Position numbers and translations under genes: made by a program. The notes below the pieces were generated by a model that was not told where the DNA came from, ran no database searches, and saw nothing but the letters and a program-made list of their open reading frames with translations. Shown in pieces: positions 1-7,061 of a stretch of DNA of 64,000 bases; the first letter of the stretch is position 1, and each line of letters opens with the position of its first letter. Origin of the DNA: Knoellia koreensis (GTDB lineage: Bacteria > Actinomycetota > Actinomycetes > Actinomycetales > Dermatophilaceae); NCBI RefSeq assembly GCF_013041615.1, contig NZ_JABEPQ010000002.1, positions 1-64,000 on the forward strand, in the 5' to 3' direction.

Positions 1-129
1 GCCCTCCGCATACTCCGCATCATCCGCCAACCCACCCCACGACCTAGCCATCGACCGGATCGTCACCGGATCACCCGGAGTCGGATCCGACCCCAGATCC
101 AACACCCACCAATCAGACGGACGCGCCAT
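1..129 (-). CDS. Putative T7SS-secreted polymorphic toxin, N-terminal fragment
   Basis: The gene reads leftwards out of the window; only the first 43 codons are present, starting MARPSDWWVLDLGSDPTPGD. This resembles the N-terminal putative type VII secretion signal domain that begins many actinobacterial polymorphic toxins (a W-x-P-L-G-L-x-x-D-P-x-P-G-D-P-like opening followed by a helical WXG100-like stretch). A GGGGGAG Shine-Dalgarno lies about eight bases before the ATG at 129. Codon use is unlike the neighbours: all six Asp codons are GAT, Leu includes TTG, Thr ACT and Ser TCT, whereas nearby genes use GAC, CTG/CTC, ACC. That suggests recent acquisition. The toxin domain would lie at the missing C-terminus, so its activity cannot be told. 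Family call is from the N-terminal motif only. Confidence 0.6.
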   Translation of the reverse strand, partial: MARPSDWWVLDLGSDPTPGDPVTIRSMARSWGGLADDAEYAEG

Positions 130-281
130 CACTCAACTCCCCCTCGAAACGTTCAACACCAACCCCAGCCCCAGACACCAGCCCAGTCCGCCCCGTGGAG
201 CACCGCACCCGGACCTCACGACAAGCCACCGTAGCGAAACGGCCCCCACGCGTCACCCCGCGGTCCACAGCCGGGGCGGGG

Positions 282-767
282 TCACGGCTCGATCGGGGTG
301 TCGATCCCCTCGTAGGGCCGGGCCCGGGCGCCCGCGCTGGCGGTCATCTGGCGTACGCCCACCATGCCGAGCAGCGTCGTGTTGATCTGGAGCCGCACCT
401 CGGTGACGACGACGAGCGGACGAGGATCGGTACCGGAGACCGGCTCGATTCCCACGAAGCTGCACTCGGTCACCGAGCCCAACGCCAACACGCGCCGGCA
501 GTAGGCGTCGACGCGGTCGCGGGCCAGCACCGGGTCGAGCTCCAGGTCGTCTGCGCTGATGTCGACCCCCTGCGCGCCCGCCCGTGCCGCCTCCTCCGCG
601 AAGGCGGTCGCCTCACCCCGGGCGTTGAGCTGCCGTGAGGCGTCGATCGTGAGACCCCCGAGGGCGAGAAGCGCAAAGGCGATGATCGGCACCGCGGGCG
701 CCAGCGAACCGCGTTCGCCCCGCGCGCGCACGGCGCGCACCAGAGGCTCCATCCAGCGCCCGTTCAC
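282..767 (-). CDS. TadG-like Flp pilus assembly protein
   Basis: Last gene of the Tad operon, about 161 residues. The N-terminus has the typical Tad entry sequence ERGSLAPAVPIIAFALLALG, a prepilin-like Glu followed by one membrane helix (about residues 14-36), then a soluble extracellular part. TadG-like proteins are pseudopilin-like membrane components of the Flp pilus. The chosen GTG at 767 overlaps the stop of the upstream tadE-like gene as GTGA; an ATG at 752 is an alternative that leaves only ten residues before the ERG motif. It is shorter than classical TadG, which carries a von Willebrand domain, so it is better described as a Tad-domain minor pilin-like protein. Function inferred from position and N-terminus. 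Confidence 0.75.
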   Translation of the reverse strand: MNGRWMEPLVRAVRARGERGSLAPAVPIIAFALLALGGLTIDASRQLNARGEATAFAEEAARAGAQGVDISADDLELDPVLARDRVDAYCRRVLALGSVTECSFVGIEPVSGTDPRPLVVVTEVRLQINTTLLGMVGVRQMTASAGARARPYEGIDTPIEP

Positions 768-1240
768 TGGATGCCCCGGTTCGGGTCGAGCATCGACGTG
801 AACGACGACGAGGGCGTGATCGACCCCGGCGCACCGGGCAGGCCGATGTCGGAGATCGAGTACGTGCACCGCGCGGTCACCGTGATCGGCTCGCCGGCGC
901 GGAAGTTGTCGGAAATGCTGACGGACAACGAGTTCCGGCAGGACGCCGGTGTCGCCTGGAGTGCGTCCGCCACGACCGCACGGGCCCGGTCCTGCGCCTC
1001 GGTGTAGCTGCGCGCCACCGTCGCCGTCCGCGCCGCGTCCCGGGTGCCGGACTCGAGCATCCCGTTGACCTGGGCTGCGCGCCCGTAGGCGAAGATCAGC
1101 CCGAAGATGAGCAGGATCGAGGGGATGATGATCGTCATCTCGACGGCGAGCGAGCCGCGCTCGCGCGACGCAGCGCGCCCGCCACCGGACCACGGCGACG
1201 GTATGCCGGGTGGTGCCCACGCGGCATACCTCACCCTCAT
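764..1240 (-). CDS. TadE-like pseudopilin (second copy)
   Basis: A 158-residue protein with a basic N-terminus, the motif ERGSLAVEMTIIIPSILLIF and one membrane helix (about residues 33-53), followed by an extracellular domain with two Cys (in ASCRNSL and ARCTYS). TadE-family minor pilins share the E-x-G-x-x-x-V-E entry and are needed for Flp pilus biogenesis. The ATG at 1240 overlaps the previous stop (ATGA), and its own stop overlaps the next start (GTGA), so the operon is translationally coupled. The first 17 codons contain the genome-wide octamer GTATGCCG twice, once forcing an ATA isoleucine codon. Confidence 0.8.
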   Translation of the reverse strand: MRVRYAAWAPPGIPSPWSGGGRAASRERGSLAVEMTIIIPSILLIFGLIFAYGRAAQVNGMLESGTRDAARTATVARSYTEAQDRARAVVADALQATPASCRNSLSVSISDNFRAGEPITVTARCTYSISDIGLPGAPGSITPSSSFTSMLDPNRGIQ

Positions 1241-1656
1241 GGCTGGTCCCCCTCGAACCGCTCCACCGGGCCGTGCGCCGTCTCGGTGATGTTCAGCTGG
1301 AGGAACGGCACCAAGGTGATGGCGTGGCCGCGCACGGTCATGCTGACCCGGCCGGCCTGCTCGTCGTAGGACGGCGTCGCGACCGGGTCGAGCAGGGCCT
1401 CGCGACCCACCGTGGTCGCAAAGCTCTCGGTGTTGTCCGCGACCCCGCCGGAGATGTTCTGGTAGACGGCGGCGTCCTGGGCCAGGCGCAGCTGCGAGAC
1501 GCCTTCGCGCGCAGCCTGGATCGCGACCGACTTCCCGTAGAAGAACAGCGCAGCCTGGACGCAGAAGAAGATGAGGAAGATGAAGCCCGGGGCCAGCATC
1601 GCCAGCTCCACGGCACTGACCCCGCGTTCGCCCCTGGGGCGCCGCGGTCGGGTCAG
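1237..1656 (-). CDS. TadE-like pseudopilin (first copy), probable CTG start
   Basis: A protein of about 139 residues with ERGVSAVELAMLAPGFIFLI and a membrane helix near residues 12-34, then an extracellular region ending ERFEGDQP. The ERG-AVE entry is typical of TadE minor pilins. No ATG, GTG or TTG exists in frame between the flp gene and this motif; the frame stays open upstream but only as a shadow of flp. The best start is the CTG at 1656, which overlaps the flp stop as CTGA, matching the ATGA and GTGA overlaps elsewhere in the operon. The start codon is therefore inferred from operon geometry, while the coding call rests on the family motif. Confidence 0.7.
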   Translation of the reverse strand: MTRPRRPRGERGVSAVELAMLAPGFIFLIFFCVQAALFFYGKSVAIQAAREGVSQLRLAQDAAVYQNISGGVADNTESFATTVGREALLDPVATPSYDEQAGRVSMTVRGHAITLVPFLQLNITETAHGPVERFEGDQP

Positions 1657-1871
1657 CAGGACGAGCCGGCGGGCTGGTTTGCGCAGTTCTCGAGCTGCGA
1701 GCTCTTGTTGCTCACGATGCGGTAGACGACGCCACCGATGATGGACGCCGCCACAACGACCACGGCTGCGATCAGCGCCCACTCCAACGCGCTCGCCCCC
1801 CGCTCGTCGCGGCGGGCCATCTGGGCCCGCAGCAGCGCCATGCGCATGAGTGTCAGTCCTACATCCAGCAT
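1653..1871 (-). CDS. flp: Flp/Fap-type major pilin
   Basis: A 72-residue protein with the Flp pilin signature: short basic leader (RRDERG), then ASALEWALIAAVVVVAASII, a single hydrophobic helix with the Glu five residues into the mature region, and a short tail with two Cys (ENCANQPAGSSC). In Tad systems the prepilin peptidase cleaves just before the hydrophobic segment, and the mature peptide polymerises into the pilus. It lies 52 bases after tadC with its own AGGGGA Shine-Dalgarno, so it is likely translated independently and abundantly. No prepilin peptidase gene is seen in the window. Confidence 0.85.
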   Translation of the reverse strand: MLDVGLTLMRMALLRAQMARRDERGASALEWALIAAVVVVAASIIGGVVYRIVSNKSSQLENCANQPAGSSC

Positions 1872-1923
1872 CGAACCGTGTCCCCTGTCTCGTGATGCTT
1901 GTCGACGTCGGCATGAGGATAAC

Positions 1924-2844
1924 TCACGCCTTGAGCAGCTGGGCCACGGCTGGGAAAGCCAGGAACACCAGGAAGGCCGTGCTGATGAGCATCTGCGCCA
2001 CCAGCATGGACTGTGACTTCTCGCCCTCGTCGCCCTCGGCCTGGGTCAGCTCCTTGCGCCGCATGGTGGCGGCCCGGGCGGACAAGGAGGCCTTGATCTT
2101 CGCGCCGTCGTCGGCTGCCAGCGACAGCGCCCCTGACAGGTCGGTCAGCTCCTCGACGCCGATCTCGCGACCCAGCTCGCCGAGCGCGACCCACGGCGTG
2201 GTGCCGAACAGGCGTGCGTTGGCGAGGGCCTGCCGAATGCGGATGAGGGACCAGTGGTCGGACACCGTGGAGGCCGCGAGCAGCGCCTCCGGGAGGCCAC
2301 GTCCGCCGGCGAGGTTCATTGCGACCAGGTCGAGGAAGATCCCCACGGTGCGGCGGAAGTCGCGACGCCGCGCCTCCGCCTCGCTGCGCACGGCCAGGTC
2401 CGGCAGGAAGAACCCGAGGACACCGAACGCCAGGGCCGCGAACGCCGGGATCGTCGCGGGCAGCGGGATCGCGAAGAGCCGCATGATCCCCCAGATGAAC
2501 GGCGCCAGGAGGAACAGCCCGAGCCCGGCCACGACCTTGGTCGCGAGGTGGGCACCGACCGTGCGACCCATGAGCGCCAGGTCGGTGCGGACCTTCCCCA
2601 GCTCCCAGCCGCGCTCGGTGGCCAGCACCTCGATCCGGTCGCCGAGCCGCGCCATGAACGACTGCGCCCGACCGGCCATCCCCCCGGACTCCAGCCCGGT
2701 CGTGGTGTGGGTCGACATCGAGCGCTGCCCGGTCTCGATCCTCGTCAGGACCGTCGCCAGACCGGGGCGAGGCGCGACGAAGACCCGCACCACGGCATAC
2801 ACACCCAGACCGGTGAGGGCCCCGAAGACCAGCGACGCGATCAT
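1924..2844 (-). CDS. tadC: TadC, type II secretion F domain pilus platform protein
   Basis: A 306-residue inner-membrane protein with a type II/IV secretion F (T2SF) domain. Hydrophobic segments lie near residues 1-22, 100-125 and 128-150, and at the C-terminus (LISTAFLVFLAFPAVAQLL); the cytoplasmic helical bundle sits between about 160 and 280. TadB and TadC together form the membrane platform that the CpaF motor acts on. The ATG at 2844 overlaps the tadB stop (ATGA). The stop is followed by the only sizeable gap within the operon before flp. Confidence 0.85.
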   Translation of the reverse strand: MIASLVFGALTGLGVYAVVRVFVAPRPGLATVLTRIETGQRSMSTHTTTGLESGGMAGRAQSFMARLGDRIEVLATERGWELGKVRTDLALMGRTVGAHLATKVVAGLGLFLLAPFIWGIMRLFAIPLPATIPAFAALAFGVLGFFLPDLAVRSEAEARRRDFRRTVGIFLDLVAMNLAGGRGLPEALLAASTVSDHWSLIRIRQALANARLFGTTPWVALGELGREIGVEELTDLSGALSLAADDGAKIKASLSARAATMRRKELTQAEGDEGEKSQSMLVAQMLISTAFLVFLAFPAVAQLLKA

Positions 2845-3728
2845 GACTGCGCCACCTCGTGTGCCACGGCAGCGGGCGCCTGCACGCCCTCGGTGACGAG
2901 GAAGCGGTCAGTCTTGGACGGGCTCGCCAACCGGCGCAACCACAGCAGCCCACCGAGGAACAGCAGCGCGACGACGCCGAGGACCAGCTGGCCGAGGACG
3001 CTGTTGTAGGGCTCGACGTACTGCCGGTTGAGCGTGCTCATCATGCCCATGATCCCGAGCACGATGACGAGGACGATCCGCACGCTGCGACGGATGCTGC
3101 GCCGGCCCGCCTCGATGCGTCGGCGCATGTCGAGCTCCTCACGCGTCGAGACGGCGAGCGCGGTCAGGACGTCGCGCAGGCCGGGGCCGCGCAGCCGCGC
3201 GTTGAGGACGAGCGAGGCGCAGATGACGTCTGCGCTGGGGTCGTCGAGGTCGTCGGCGAACGCCACCAGGGCACTCGGCAGCGGCTCGCGGATGCGCAGC
3301 CGGTCGACCAGCAGGTTGAGGCTGGGCCGGATCGCGGGACCTGCGTTGGCCGCTGTCGCCGGGATGGCCTGCTCGAGGCCGATCGCGCCGGCGATGGTGT
3401 CGCGCAACGACTCGGTCCACGTGGCGAGGGCCTCGAGGCGGGCGATGCCACGCTTCTCCGAGGCCGAGCTGCCGGCGATGCGGTCCCAGTATGCCGCGAG
3501 GAGGCCGAGCGCGATCGCAGCGACGACCCACCGGGTCGCCACGAGGACGAGGGCCCCGACCACGCCGCCGCGGATGAGCCGCTGGGTGCTGTCGGCGAAG
3601 CTCGCCCGCTGGCGTCGCGGCTTGCCCGCCACACGCTCGGGCACCCCCACCACCGCGAGGACGCCCACGAACAGGCCGACGCCGAGGACGGCACCGGCGA
3701 GGACCGCGAGGAGGGTGGACGAGTCCAT
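2841..3728 (-). CDS. tadB: TadB, type II secretion F domain pilus platform protein
   Basis: About 295 residues, with N-terminal membrane helices (MDSSTLLAVLAGAVLGVGLF and residues 60-85), a T2SF domain in the middle (region ATWTESLRDTIAGAIGLEQA onwards) and a C-terminal helix pair (VRIVLVIVLGIMGMM and LVLGVVALLFLGGLL). It is the partner of TadC in the pilus assembly platform. The ATG at 3728 sits in a TGATG overlap with the cpaF stop; a GTG three codons upstream (3737) is an alternative start inside cpaF. Confidence 0.85.
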   Translation of the reverse strand: MDSSTLLAVLAGAVLGVGLFVGVLAVVGVPERVAGKPRRQRASFADSTQRLIRGGVVGALVLVATRWVVAAIALGLLAAYWDRIAGSSASEKRGIARLEALATWTESLRDTIAGAIGLEQAIPATAANAGPAIRPSLNLLVDRLRIREPLPSALVAFADDLDDPSADVICASLVLNARLRGPGLRDVLTALAVSTREELDMRRRIEAGRRSIRRSVRIVLVIVLGIMGMMSTLNRQYVEPYNSVLGQLVLGVVALLFLGGLLWLRRLASPSKTDRFLVTEGVQAPAAVAHEVAQS

Positions 3729-5056
3729 CAGTCCCACCGGGTCATCGTGTTCGGCTGGTACCCCGCGGCGATGAGGTCGTCCAGGCAGGACAACGGTGCG
3801 TGGCTGACCGCCTCGCCCGTCGGGCCCATCGCGAACACCTCGCTGGACAGCACGCGGCCGTCGACGCCGGTGACCTCGCGGACGCTCTCGATGACCCGGT
3901 TGAGGCCACCGCCGGACTCGTAGTCGTTGCGCTTGCGCAGGAAGACCACGAAGTTGATCGAGCCGGAGATGAGCATGTGGGTGGCCTCGACCGGGAGGTT
4001 CTCCTCGGCCTGCAACGCGTAGGTGGCGATGCGGTTGAACACCTCGAGCGAGGAGTTGGCGTGGATCGTCGACAGCGAGCCGTCGTTGCCCTGCGACATG
4101 GCGTTGAGCATCGTCACGATCTCGTCACCGAGGACCTCACCGACGATGACGCGGCTGGGGTTCTGGCGCAACGAGCGCCGCACCAGCTCGGCCATGCTCA
4201 CCCCACCGAGACCCTCGGAGTTGGGCAGCCGCTCCTCGAAGGCGACCACGTTGGGGTGCAGGTCCTCGAACTTGTCCAGGCCCAGCTCGAGCGCCCGCTC
4301 GACGGTGATGAGCCGCTCGCTCGGCGGGATCTCGTTGGCGAGCGCCCGCAGCAACGTGGTCTTCCCGGAGTTGGTCGAGCCCGCGATCATGAGGTTCTTG
4401 CGGGCGCGGACTGCGGCCCGCAGGAACGATGCGACCTCGGTGCTCATCGTGCCGGTGGCGATGAGGTCCTCCAGCCCGACCTTGCCGAGGCGGGAGCGAC
4501 GCACCGAGATGCTCGGGCGCGCGGTGACCGCCATGACGGCCGACAGGCGCGAGCCGTCGGGCAGCCGCAGGTCGAGCTGGGGGTTGGCGGAGTCGAACGG
4601 GCGGGAGGTCAGACCGACGTTCGCGGCCAGGATCTGGATCAGCTCGACGAGCTCCTCGTCGCTGTCGGCGACGGGTTCGGCGAGCTCCTCACGACCGTCG
4701 GCGTAGCTGACGAAGACACGGTCGCAGCCGTTGATGTCGATGTTCTCGACGTCGGGGTTGTCCAGCAGTGGCTGGAGCCGGCCGACACCGAAGAGGGCGG
4801 CGTGGATCGCGGAGGCGACCACCTCCTCCTCGTCCGGGCTGAGCGGTGTGCGTCCCTCGGTGATCTCGCGCCGGGCGTGGTCCTCGAGGACCTGCACGAT
4901 CAGCGAGCGAGCGAACTGGCGCTCGTCCTCCGGCGTCATGGCGGCCCGACCGGCCACCTCGTCACTGCGGCGCTGCTGGTTGAGCCGCTCGGCCACCTGG
5001 CCGCGCAGGGCGCGGACGAGGACAGGGTCCGCCTGGACACGGGGCATGGTGGTCAT
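3728..5056 (-). CDS. cpaF: CpaF/TadA, Flp pilus assembly ATPase
   Basis: A 442-residue hexameric secretion ATPase that powers Flp pilus polymerisation at the cytoplasmic face. Visible elements: N-terminal helical domain, Walker A GSTNSGKT at residues 226-233, aspartate box (RLITVERALELGL region), Walker B-like VIVGEVLGDE, and the His box SLSTIHANS. Length is normal for actinobacterial CpaF. The ATG at 5056 overlaps the cpaE-like stop and is preceded by a strong GGAGGAG Shine-Dalgarno. In Micrococcus luteus a Tad system of this type is needed for natural transformation, so a competence role is possible but not shown here. Confidence 0.92.
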   Translation of the reverse strand: MTTMPRVQADPVLVRALRGQVAERLNQQRRSDEVAGRAAMTPEDERQFARSLIVQVLEDHARREITEGRTPLSPDEEEVVASAIHAALFGVGRLQPLLDNPDVENIDINGCDRVFVSYADGREELAEPVADSDEELVELIQILAANVGLTSRPFDSANPQLDLRLPDGSRLSAVMAVTARPSISVRRSRLGKVGLEDLIATGTMSTEVASFLRAAVRARKNLMIAGSTNSGKTTLLRALANEIPPSERLITVERALELGLDKFEDLHPNVVAFEERLPNSEGLGGVSMAELVRRSLRQNPSRVIVGEVLGDEIVTMLNAMSQGNDGSLSTIHANSSLEVFNRIATYALQAEENLPVEATHMLISGSINFVVFLRKRNDYESGGGLNRVIESVREVTGVDGRVLSSEVFAMGPTGEAVSHAPLSCLDDLIAAGYQPNTMTRWD

Positions 5057-6009
5057 GAGCTCCTCCTGGACCGGAGCAGGCCACGGCGGGCGCGGCGCTC
5101 GGCGCGGGTGACCTCCGCGTCACCGTCGCCCTCGGACGTCTTCGCATCGGGCTCGGCTTGCGAACCGCCTTGTGCCGCAGTGGGTTCCGCGGACGCGGTC
5201 GGGAGGGTGTCGTTGGTGTCGGCGGGGACGCCGTCTGCCTCCGCCAGGCTGAGCCGCGGCTTCACCCCACGGTCGAAGAGCAGCTGGGCGGCGGTACGGC
5301 CGCTGCGGGCCAGGAGCGTGCGCTCAGGCCGCAGCACGTCGACGCCGTCGAACATCGGCACCGCCTTGGGGTCCAACGCGACCGCACCGAAGTCGTGCAG
5401 CCAGTTCCAGTCCCCGCGCATGGCGCCGACGCTGCTCGTGAGGTCGGTGTCGCCCTTGGGTGGGGCCACCGCGAGGACCCCCGTGAGGCGGCCGGTCGAG
5501 GACAACGAGTCGGCCAGGCCCTCGAGGCGCTGGCGGGTGTGGACGACGCTGGGGGCGGTCGGGCGGTAGACGACCACCACGACGTCCGCACGGTCGACCA
5601 GCGCGCGGTGCGGCGAGCGGGCGCCCACGTGTCCGGCGTCGACGACCACGTCGGCGTCCGACACGGCAGCGAAGGCGTCGGCGAGCGTGGCCCACAACGG
5701 GCCCACCGCGTCGGCCTGCTCGGGGTTGGACAGACCGGCGACCACCGGCTGGCCGCCGAGCGCCACCTGCGAGTGCTGGGCGACCATGTCGGGCAGCAGG
5801 CCACGGCGGGCCACGGGCAGCAGCGACAGCAGCCCCCGGTCGCGGGACAGGGCGCGGCCGCCCGCGGCCGGCAGCCGCAGCGCCACGTCGCCACCCATGG
5901 GATCGGCGTCCACGACGATTGACGGGCGGGGCCACAGCGACGCGAGCAGCATCGCGGTCGTGGTGACACCAGGCGAGCCCTTGGCGGAGAAGAGCGTGAT
6001 CAGTGCCAT
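5053..6009 (-). CDS. CpaE/TadZ-like MinD-family protein with degenerate P-loop
   Basis: A 318-residue MinD/ParA-like protein, placed where cpaE/tadZ sits in Tad loci and likely to position the pilus machine. The deviant Walker A starts SAKGSPGVTTTAMLLA: the first lysine is present, but the GK(T/S) lysine is replaced by Val (GVTT), so nucleotide binding or hydrolysis may be altered. The switch region VVDADPMGGDVALRLP and a VVVDAGH segment are present. The last 75 residues are acidic, low-complexity, and end in a basic tail (RAERRARRGLLRSRRSS). The same GSPGVTT form occurs in other actinobacterial homologues to my knowledge, so it is probably not a sequencing error. Confidence 0.75.
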   Translation of the reverse strand: MALITLFSAKGSPGVTTTAMLLASLWPRPSIVVDADPMGGDVALRLPAAGGRALSRDRGLLSLLPVARRGLLPDMVAQHSQVALGGQPVVAGLSNPEQADAVGPLWATLADAFAAVSDADVVVDAGHVGARSPHRALVDRADVVVVVYRPTAPSVVHTRQRLEGLADSLSSTGRLTGVLAVAPPKGDTDLTSSVGAMRGDWNWLHDFGAVALDPKAVPMFDGVDVLRPERTLLARSGRTAAQLLFDRGVKPRLSLAEADGVPADTNDTLPTASAEPTAAQGGSQAEPDAKTSEGDGDAEVTRAERRARRGLLRSRRSS

Positions 6010-6012
6010 GGC

Positions 6013-6699
6013 TCAGTCGGCGAAGTCGACGGCCGGCCGGGTGTCCTGCGGTAGCACCGTGATCGCGACGTTGCCGGCGGCGCTCAGCTGCGCCAGCTGG
6101 CCGGCGTCCTCGTTCCTCACGAGCACCGTGACGCTGGAGGAGTCGGACCCCTGCCCGGCCCCCACCTGCACCACGCGCGCGGCGTCGACCACCGCGTCAC
6201 CGGGTGACAGGTCCCCGGTCGGCTGACCGTTCTTCCCACTCACGTAGTAGATGCGGACGACGTCGCCCTCCTTGGGCAGGTCCGTCGTGCGCCGGGTCAC
6301 GTCCACCACGACGCCGACGAGCTGGGCGCCGGAGGGCACCACGTCGGCGACGGTGAACATCGTGCGGTTGACCAGGGTGCCCTGGGGCACCCTGGTCGTG
6401 GCGTAGCTGCCGATGAACCGGGCGCGTGCGCTCGCGTCCACGACGTTGCCACCGTCCGCGGCGACCCGGGCCGTGCCGAGGTCGTCCGCGGTGATCTTCT
6501 TGCCGACCGGGATGTCCTGCCTGGCCACGAGCACGTCGACCCGCTCACCGCTGCGGTACGCCAGCAGGGCGCTGCCGAGCGCGCCGACGAGGACGAGCAG
6601 CAGCGCCAGCGCGGCCAGCGCCGGCCGGCGGTCACGGCGGGCGGCGGGTAGCCGGCCGCGCGCCTGGTTGGCCGTCGCGGTCGACGGATTCTTGGCCAT
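6013..6699 (-). CDS. cpaB: CpaB/RcpC-like Flp pilus assembly protein
   Basis: First gene of the Tad operon, 228 residues from the ATG at 6699, which has GAGGGGG upstream; the frame extends to 6744 but that start lacks support. One N-terminal helix (PALAALALLLVLVGALGSAL), then a SAF domain (VARQDIPVGKKITADDLGTA) and a RcpC-type region. CpaB/RcpC proteins sit in the envelope and help pilus assembly or stability. Three bases separate its stop from the next start. The operon promoter should lie in 6700-6900; I could not pick a clear -35/-10 pair there on the minus strand. Confidence 0.8.
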   Translation of the reverse strand: MAKNPSTATANQARGRLPAARRDRRPALAALALLLVLVGALGSALLAYRSGERVDVLVARQDIPVGKKITADDLGTARVAADGGNVVDASARARFIGSYATTRVPQGTLVNRTMFTVADVVPSGAQLVGVVVDVTRRTTDLPKEGDVVRIYYVSGKNGQPTGDLSPGDAVVDAARVVQVGAGQGSDSSSVTVLVRNEDAGQLAQLSAAGNVAITVLPQDTRPAVDFAD

Positions 6700-6886
6700 G
6701 GAGCGGGTCCCCCTCAGGTCGCAATGGTGGCACCGGACGCACATGCCGGCGGGCCGAGGATACCGGGCGCAACCGGGACGTGTTGCCCAGGTCGGAAACA
6801 GGCCAAGCCCGGCGTACGCCGCGTGCTCCCGTCTCAGATCACGGGAACACCCGGGTGCCCGGTGGCCGCACTCGGGCTCCGGCGGC

Positions 6887-6892
6887 TATCGT
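6887..6892 (+). promoter_or_regulatory. Candidate -10 box for the SAM-IV leader
   Basis: TATCGT lies nine bases before the first stem base of the riboswitch, so transcription would start at about 6899-6901. No convincing -35 hexamer is visible. The rest of 6700-6886 shows no gene and would carry the divergent Tad promoter. Confidence 0.35.
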
Positions 6893-6900
6893 CCTGCGCA

Positions 6901-7014
6901 GGTCATGAGTGCCAGCGCGAAGCCCCGGCTTGCTGGCCAGCAACCCTCCTCCGCGGTGGGGTGCTCCGGGTGACGACCGGGTCGGCTGCACCCGCAGTCG
7001 GCAAGCGCGGACTC
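6901..7014 (+). promoter_or_regulatory. SAM-IV riboswitch
   Basis: The stretch starting GGTCATGAGTGCCAGC, continuing with GCCCCGGCTTGCTGGCCAGC, AACCCTCC, CCGCGGTGGGGTGC and closing with GGGTGACGACC matches the SAM-IV aptamer family order by order. It also has the downstream hairpin and the terminal GGCAAGCGCGG that forms the SAM-IV pseudoknot. SAM-IV riboswitches occur in Actinobacteria and turn off sulfur-amino-acid genes when S-adenosylmethionine is plentiful. No terminator follows within the 47 bases before the ATG at 7062; the leader may act on translation, since GAGGAG lies right after the aptamer. Confidence 0.92.
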
Positions 7015-7061
7015 GCCGGCACCACGCCGAGGGTCCCACCGGACCCGAGGAGCCGACGCAC

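Noticed and set aside
1657-1914. TadE-like gene extended upstream to 1914
   Set aside because: The extension is an Arg/Gly-rich shadow of flp in another frame.
6700-6900. Possible small ORFs in the Tad/SAM-IV intergenic space
   Set aside because: No Shine-Dalgarno, no family resemblance; the space is better explained by divergent promoters.
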